This document shows, piece after piece, positions 22,149-26,655 of a stretch of DNA of 26,655 bases (positions within the stretch are counted from its first letter, which is position 1; each line of letters starts with the position of its first letter). The notes under the pieces were generated by a model. That model was given only the letters and a program-made list of their open reading frames with translations, was not told the origin of the DNA and searched no databases. The stretch covers positions 1 through 26,655 of the forward strand of contig CAZOHN010000030.1 in NCBI GenBank assembly GCA_964579325.1. The letters are read 5' to 3'. The stretch is from CAZOHN01 sp964579325. Lineage in GTDB: Bacteria; Pseudomonadota; Alphaproteobacteria; Rhodobacterales; Rhodobacteraceae. A program made the translations under genes and the position numbers.

Positions 22149-24551
22149 ATGGGCACGTCGCGCGAGCGTGCAGGGGCGTTGGGGGGACGGCGGGGCAAGA
22201 CACCGCAGAATCGTGCCGCACGCGCCGGGATCACCCGCGCCGTGGCGCAACTGGGGGCGATGGAGGGGGCGCTGGTCGATCGCGCCATCGAGATTGCCAA
22301 GACCAACGGCTATGCCCCCTACACCACGACCATCCGCGCCGCCTGGACCGAGGCGATACGCAGCTTAACGGAGGCTCTCGGACGGTTCCTGTCCGAGGCG
22401 CAGCCGGGGCCGGGCGGCCCCCACGCGGATGTGGACTATCGCAGCGATCCGCGCTTCGCGCGCATGCGCGGCATCGCCCGCATGCATCGCACGGTCGGCA
22501 TCACGCTCGAGCTGTATGTCGGCTTGTTCAAGCACTTCCGCCGGATCTATCTCGACGCGCTTGCGGAACTCGATCTGCCCGCCGGAATGCGCGAGCATGC
22601 GTTGCCGCTCGCGCTCGACTTCTTCGATTGCGCCGAGCTCAGCATCACCGCCGACTGGACCGCCGGCGACGACGACCAGCGCCTGCGGGATCTGCAGGCC
22701 CGCGCGCGCTCGCAGAGTCTGATCAAGGACCGCTACGTCGCCATCTTCGAGAGCCTGCGACATCCCGCCTTCGTCTTCGACAAGGACCACCGCCTGATCC
22801 ATGCCAACAAGGCCGCCATCGACCTGTTCATTGGCGAGGGCGAGGCGGGCGACAGCCTCTACCGGCACGGACATGCCGCGCTCACGGCCCGACTCGAACG
22901 CAACCTGCGCGATGTCATCGACTTGGATCTGGAGACCGCGTCTGCGGTCTGGATCGAGACCGTGACGGGGCGGCACTGTTACGACATGCGGCGGCTGCCG
23001 CTGCACGACGCTGTCGGCAACACCTCGCTGGGCCATCTGCTGCAACTCTATGATGTGACCGCCCATCGCCACGCCACCGAACACGCACAGCGCGCCGAGC
23101 GGCAGATGTCGCGCTTCCTCGCGACGATGAGCCACGAGATCCGGACGCCGCTGCACAGCGTTCTCGGTGCCGCGGAACTGTTCAGCACGTCGGATGGCGC
23201 GGTGCGCGAGCGCTATCTCGACGTTGTGCAGAGCGCCGGGCAGTCGCTGCTGCTGACGCTCAACAATGTGCTAGACTATTCCAAGATGGAACACGGCCGG
23301 CCGACACCGCGACCGTCGGATACGGACATGCGCCCGGCGCTGGAGGCGGTTTGCGCCATGGCCACCGTGGGTCTGGGCACGCAGAGGCCGGACGTGACGC
23401 TCGATCTGGCGCCGGACCTGCCCGAACGGGTCCGCATCGACTGGGCAATGACCCGCCAGGTGATCACCAATTTGCTGTCCAACGCGATCCGATACGACGA
23501 TGGCACGGGCGTGCGGCTGGCCGTCACGCGGGGGACGGGCGATCCGGCCACATGTCGGCTGCGCTTCGCGGTGTGCGATCACGGCCCGGGTCTGCCCGCC
23601 GAGGCGGCGCAGGCATTGTCGCGCCCGTTCGACAAGATCCACGCCCGCCACACGACCACCGGCGGGGCCGGGCTGGGCCTCGCGATCTCGCGGTATCTGG
23701 TGGGCGCGATGGCGGGGCAGATCGGCTATCGCAATACGGAAACGGGCGCGCAGCTCTGGTTCGAGGTGCCGGTGGAGTTCGTTGCGGACACCGGCCGCTC
23801 GGCGGTGTCGGAACGGCGCGACGGACCGATTGCCGGGCGCTGTCTGCTCGTCGACGACGATCCGGTCGGGGCCCTCGTGACCGAACACCAGCTCGCGCAG
23901 ATCGGCCTTGCCGTGGACCGCGCCGCAACCCTGCAGGAGGCGCGTTCCGCCCTCGCGCGCAACGCCTACGATGCCGTTGTCATCGACTACTTCCTGCCCG
24001 ACGGCACCGGTCCGGACCTGCTCGCGACGCTCGGCGCCACGCGACGCCGCCGGTCGCCGCGGGCGGTCGCCCTCACCGCCAATGCCGAGGTGCTCAAGAC
24101 CTCCGAAGAGCTGTGTGCCGGCTTCGACAGCGTGCTCGTCAAGCCGGCCGACCGGGCCGCGCTCGCCCGCGCGCTGCAGGGCTGCGACCGCGGGACGGCG
24201 GCCGTTGACGCGCCTGATGCCGCACGCCTTCCAGACGGCCTCGTCGGGCTCTCCGATGCAACGGTCGCAACCATGCTGGAACTGTTCCGCCAGCAGTGGT
24301 CCATGTTTCGCGTCCAGCTTGGCGCCGTTCGTCAGGGCCTGCCTGCCGACGGGCTGGCGGAGGTCGCGCACCGCCTTGCCGGCACAACGGCGCAACTGGG
24401 TCTGTCGGAGTGCGAGGCCGCGCTGCGCGAGCTTGATCGACGGTGCCGGAGCGGCCCCGACGACACCGCGGAGCTACTCGAGCTGCTCGACCGTCCCCTC
24501 GAGGCGTTGCCGTCATGGCGCCGGCTCTGTCCTGTCCCGGTGGCAGGATGA
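22149..24551 (+). CDS. tripartite hybrid sensor histidine kinase (sensor-PAS-HisKA-HATPase-REC-Hpt)
   Basis: An 800-residue phosphorelay kinase. Residues 1-185 are a helical sensor region I cannot name securely, with the conserved-looking MHRTVGITLELYVGLFKHF (112-130). A PAS domain follows (HPAFVFDKDHRLIHANKAA, about 200-305). HisKA has H329 in ATMSHEIRTPLHS. The ATPase has the N-box ITNLLSNAIRY, VCDHGPGLP and GGAGLGLAIS. A receiver domain (LLVDDDP, D613 in VVIDYFLPDG, K665) and an Hpt domain (H741 in AHRLAGTTAQLG) complete the relay, as in TorS and ArcB. No membrane segment is visible, so it probably senses a cytoplasmic signal. ATG 22149 has GGGAGG upstream. It overlaps the regulator gene by ATGA and is divergent from the molybdoenzyme operon. 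Confidence 0.92.
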   Translation: MGTSRERAGALGGRRGKTPQNRAARAGITRAVAQLGAMEGALVDRAIEIAKTNGYAPYTTTIRAAWTEAIRSLTEALGRFLSEAQPGPGGPHADVDYRSDPRFARMRGIARMHRTVGITLELYVGLFKHFRRIYLDALAELDLPAGMREHALPLALDFFDCAELSITADWTAGDDDQRLRDLQARARSQSLIKDRYVAIFESLRHPAFVFDKDHRLIHANKAAIDLFIGEGEAGDSLYRHGHAALTARLERNLRDVIDLDLETASAVWIETVTGRHCYDMRRLPLHDAVGNTSLGHLLQLYDVTAHRHATEHAQRAERQMSRFLATMSHEIRTPLHSVLGAAELFSTSDGAVRERYLDVVQSAGQSLLLTLNNVLDYSKMEHGRPTPRPSDTDMRPALEAVCAMATVGLGTQRPDVTLDLAPDLPERVRIDWAMTRQVITNLLSNAIRYDDGTGVRLAVTRGTGDPATCRLRFAVCDHGPGLPAEAAQALSRPFDKIHARHTTTGGAGLGLAISRYLVGAMAGQIGYRNTETGAQLWFEVPVEFVADTGRSAVSERRDGPIAGRCLLVDDDPVGALVTEHQLAQIGLAVDRAATLQEARSALARNAYDAVVIDYFLPDGTGPDLLATLGATRRRRSPRAVALTANAEVLKTSEELCAGFDSVLVKPADRAALARALQGCDRGTAAVDAPDAARLPDGLVGLSDATVATMLELFRQQWSMFRVQLGAVRQGLPADGLAEVAHRLAGTTAQLGLSECEAALRELDRRCRSGPDDTAELLELLDRPLEALPSWRRLCPVPVAG

Positions 24552-25270
24552 CGCGGGAGAGCGCCAGGGGACTTGCGCCGCCGCGCCCGTCCATCGGCGA
24601 TGTCCTGTGCATCGATGACGACCCGGTCCTGCAGGTCGTGCTTGCAGAGGTGGTGCGCCTCGCCGGGGCAACGCATCATGAGGCGCGCTCGGCCCGGGCG
24701 GTCGCTGCCCTCCTCGGGCGGCGTTCGTTCGACCTCATCCTGCTCGATCGGCGACTTCCGGACACCGACGGGCTGCTGCTGATCGAGAGTATTCGTCGGC
24801 GCGAGACCTGCCCCATCATCGTGCTGTCCGAACTGGGTTGCCCGAACGACCGCCAGCTCGGCCTGGGGCTCGGGGCGCATGACTATCTCTCGAAGCCGTT
24901 CAATCCCGCGGAGTTGTCCAGCCGCATCCAGTCGCTTCTGGAGCGCGAGCGCAGCGCGCGCGAGCGTCGCCGCCACGAGACGATGGTCTACGGCCGGCTT
25001 GCCTTCACGCCCGGGTCCAGACGCCTCCGCATCGACGGAGAGGTGAGCTTCCTCCCGCCGGCCGAGACGCGGTTGCTGTGCCTGTTGCTGGAGCGGCCGG
25101 GCGAAGTGCTCAGCCGCGACGCCCTCACGGTGGCAGCCTGCGGTCGCGACTGGAGCCCCGGCGACCGTACGGCGGATGTCCTGATCGCCCGCCTGCGCAA
25201 GAAGATCCCGAAGGAAGTCGCGCAGATCGTGACGGTGCACCGTCTGGGCTACGTCCTCCACCAATCCTAA
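24548..25270 (+). CDS. OmpR-family response regulator
   Basis: A 240-residue DNA-binding regulator. The receiver domain has CIDDDP, phospho-acceptor D67 in LILLDRRLPDTDG, a serine at the switch position (IVLSEL) and K116 in DYLSKPF. The C-terminal winged helix (about 150-240) shows FLPPAETRLLCLLLERPGEV, then RTADVLIARLRKKI and VTVHRLGYVLH. ATG 24548 overlaps the kinase stop by four bases, so the pair is translationally coupled; longer frames reading back to 24443 run through the kinase Hpt region and lack a ribosome site. It is likely phosphorylated by the Hpt domain of the kinase and acts at the 11-bp repeats upstream of the alpha gene. Confidence 0.93.
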   Translation: MTRESARGLAPPRPSIGDVLCIDDDPVLQVVLAEVVRLAGATHHEARSARAVAALLGRRSFDLILLDRRLPDTDGLLLIESIRRRETCPIIVLSELGCPNDRQLGLGLGAHDYLSKPFNPAELSSRIQSLLERERSARERRRHETMVYGRLAFTPGSRRLRIDGEVSFLPPAETRLLCLLLERPGEVLSRDALTVAACGRDWSPGDRTADVLIARLRKKIPKEVAQIVTVHRLGYVLHQS

Positions 25271-25430
25271 CCGTGTGGCGCGGACATCGGCTTGAGGAGC
25301 TTGGCAGTTCGATCATGACGAATGCGGATCGGAGTTCCATGTGGCTCTTCAGTGGCTCTGATTAAGCAACCGCTCCCTTACGGCATAGATATGCCAAAAG
25401 GCTTATCCCCTTGAGCCCGGGCGCCCAAGA
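25271..25430. other. short intergenic stretch before the insertion sequence
   Basis: 160 bases between the response-regulator stop and the proposed left end of the IS1595 element. No gene is seen. GGCATA-GA-TATGCC at 25382-25395 could form a small hairpin, without a T-run on the plus strand. Confidence 0.4.
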
Positions 25431-26631
25431 TGTAGTGGTTGAGGGTTGTGCTGGGCCCGATGTTCCCGTATTGTTCCATCATGCCCGCACGCTGGTCATC
25501 AGATCGTCCGATGTCGCGCCAGGAGTTCGAGGCGCGGTTTCCCGACGACGCCGCCTGCGCGCAACACCTCGTCCAGAAGCGCTGGCCCGACGGCTTCGTC
25601 TGTCCGGCCTGCGGCAGCCGAAAGGCCTGGGCGCTGGACCGCGAACGGCCAACATGGGAATGCGCAGGGTGTCGGCGGCAGACCTCGGTGACCGCGGGGA
25701 CCGTCATGCATCGCAGCCACCTGCCGCTCAAGACGTGGTTCCTCGCCGCCCACATCGTCGCCACCCATTCCAACGGCATCTCGGCCCTTCAGTTGCAGGG
25801 CCAGCTGGGCATCGGCAGCTACAAGACTGCATGGCTGCTGCTCCAGAAGCTCCGGCGCGCCATGGTCGATCCCGAACGAAGCCTGCTGCAAACCCTCGTC
25901 GAGATCGATGAGACCGAGATGCCTTTCCGCTCGAAGCACGACCCCGTCGAGCAGAAGAAAGGCGGGCGCTCCCAGGTCGGCAAGATCTTCATCGTGGGCG
26001 CGGTCGAGCTGTCCGAAGACGGCCAGCCGCGCCGCATCCGTCTGGCCCACATTCCTGACGGGTCCTCCAAGACGCTGCACGGGTTCATCGGGAAGGTGGT
26101 CACCCCGGGGGCCCGGGTGATCACCGACGGTTGGCTGGGCTACGAGAACCCGCCGGCCAACCCACACGAGGTGCGCGTGGTCGAGGGGCAGAAGGCTCAT
26201 GAGCTGTTGAAATGGGTCCACCGGGTCTTCTCGAACCTCAAGCGATGGGCCAAGGGCGTCTTTCACGGACTGCGCAAGGCCCATGTCCAGCGCTGTCTCG
26301 ACGAATTCGTCTTCCGCTGGAACCGACGACGCCACACGCGCGTCGCCTTTGATCGTCTCCTGGAGATCGGCCTCGGTCTCGGACCGGCGACCTGCCGTGA
26401 CTTCGTCGATCAGCGCGCCTGGCCTCGGTGATCGGGATCTGCATGGCGCGCTCCGGATGCTCCCAGAAGATATGGACCATCTGGCAGACCGTTTCAACCA
26501 GCGCTTTCGTGCACTGCTGGCGCTGGGACTGCGAGGGCGGCGCCTCAGGCACAGGATCGGAGGGTGTAGCGGATTTCCGGACCGTGTGGTCTGCGTCCGA
26601 AGCGCCCCTCCGCTACCATCAAAACCCGACA
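25431..26631 (+). mobile_element. IS1595-family insertion sequence (approximate ends)
   Basis: The boundaries rest on an imperfect terminal inverted repeat. The left end begins TGTAGTGGTTGAGGGTTG at 25431. The complement of the right end begins TGTCGGGTTTTGATGGTAG at 26631. About 13 of 18 aligned bases agree with one gap. CCCAAG outside the left end and CTTGGG-like bases outside the right also mirror each other, so the true ends may lie a few bases further out. I could not find a convincing target duplication. The size of about 1.2 kb with one transposase gene is typical of the family. Confidence 0.5.
25511..26431 (+). CDS. IS1595-family (ISXO2-like) DDE transposase
   Basis: A 306-residue transposase. 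The N-terminal zinc ribbon is CPACGSRKAW and then CAGC, followed by the family segment TSVTAGTVMHRSHLPLKTWF. The DDE/N-type catalytic core starts VEIDETEMPF and has VITDGWLGYENP; the C-terminal part includes RVFSNLKRWAKGVFHGL and VQRCLDEFVFRWNRR. It is full length with no stops, so it may be active. ATG 25511 places the start just before the conserved FEARFPDDAAC segment; an in-frame ATG at 25481 would add ten residues. Neither has a strong ribosome site. Confidence 0.92.
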   Translation: MSRQEFEARFPDDAACAQHLVQKRWPDGFVCPACGSRKAWALDRERPTWECAGCRRQTSVTAGTVMHRSHLPLKTWFLAAHIVATHSNGISALQLQGQLGIGSYKTAWLLLQKLRRAMVDPERSLLQTLVEIDETEMPFRSKHDPVEQKKGGRSQVGKIFIVGAVELSEDGQPRRIRLAHIPDGSSKTLHGFIGKVVTPGARVITDGWLGYENPPANPHEVRVVEGQKAHELLKWVHRVFSNLKRWAKGVFHGLRKAHVQRCLDEFVFRWNRRRHTRVAFDRLLEIGLGLGPATCRDFVDQRAWPR

Positions 26632-26655
26632 CTTGGGGTTCTGACCCAGAATAGC
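26432..26655. other. 3' part of the insertion sequence and window edge
   Basis: About 220 bases after the transposase stop. Most should be the non-coding right arm of the IS1595 element, ending near 26631. Beyond it TTCTG-ACC-CAGAA (26639-26651) is a small inverted repeat. Open frames here on either strand do not resemble known proteins. Confidence 0.4.

Noticed and set aside
25423..26639. Eight-base target duplication around the IS1595 element
   Set aside because: Bases flanking the proposed ends (GCCCAAGA and CTTGGGGT) are not direct repeats; they mirror each other instead.
1..26655. CRISPR array, tRNA or rRNA genes
   Set aside because: No regularly spaced repeats beyond the short operator-like array and no tRNA- or rRNA-like segments were seen on either strand.

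Overview
The window is GC-rich and reads as alphaproteobacterial DNA. The ABC-transporter catabolic operon, TorD-type chaperone, type II molybdoenzyme and IS91/IS1595 elements together fit a member of the Rhodobacterales; this is inference from protein style, not a database match. It is a draft scaffold with one gap of ten Ns (15547-15556).

Layout. (1) 1-1317: the 3' part of an IS91-family transposase gene and a gene-free stretch. (2) 1318-13005, all on the minus strand: a tightly packed catabolic operon read from high to low coordinates. Its order is a DeoR-type regulator fused to a sugar-binding fold, a periplasmic solute-binding protein, two permeases, a crotonase, a short-chain dehydrogenase, a mutarotase-like protein, a MalK/UgpC-type ATPase, an SMP-30 lactonase, a second solute-binding-like protein without a signal peptide, and a CaiB/BaiF CoA-transferase. 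(3) 13006-13588: operator-like repeats in front of the regulator, then unexplained sequence. (4) 13589-21944, minus strand: an operon for a periplasmic type II DMSO-reductase-family molybdoenzyme, in the order alpha, beta, chaperone, heme-b gamma (A-B-D-C as in dimethylsulfide dehydrogenase, selenate and chlorate reductase operons). It continues into an Mrp/NBP35-like iron-sulfur ATPase and a 14-repeat double beta-propeller protein. A short misjoined amidase fragment and the N gap separate the last two genes. (5) 22149-25270, plus strand: a divergent tripartite hybrid histidine kinase and an OmpR-type response regulator, overlapping by ATGA. (6) 25431-about 26631: an IS1595-family insertion sequence.

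How it works together. The kinase/regulator pair very probably controls the molybdoenzyme operon. The intergenic region holds three tandem 11-bp direct repeats placed just upstream of a promoter with a good -10 (TAGAAT) and no recognisable -35, the arrangement expected for activation by an OmpR-family regulator. The enzyme is Tat-exported with its beta subunit, and gamma carries its own Sec signal, so it would exchange electrons with the periplasmic cytochrome pool. Its substrate (dimethyl sulfide, a hydrocarbon, selenate, chlorate or another) cannot be read from the sequence. The catabolic operon looks like uptake and oxidation of a sugar-like compound through a lactone, joined unusually to CoA-thioester enzymes. 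The points most worth following are the ATPase and double propeller appended to the A-B-D-C operon, the apparently permuted regulator, and the signal-less solute-binding protein.
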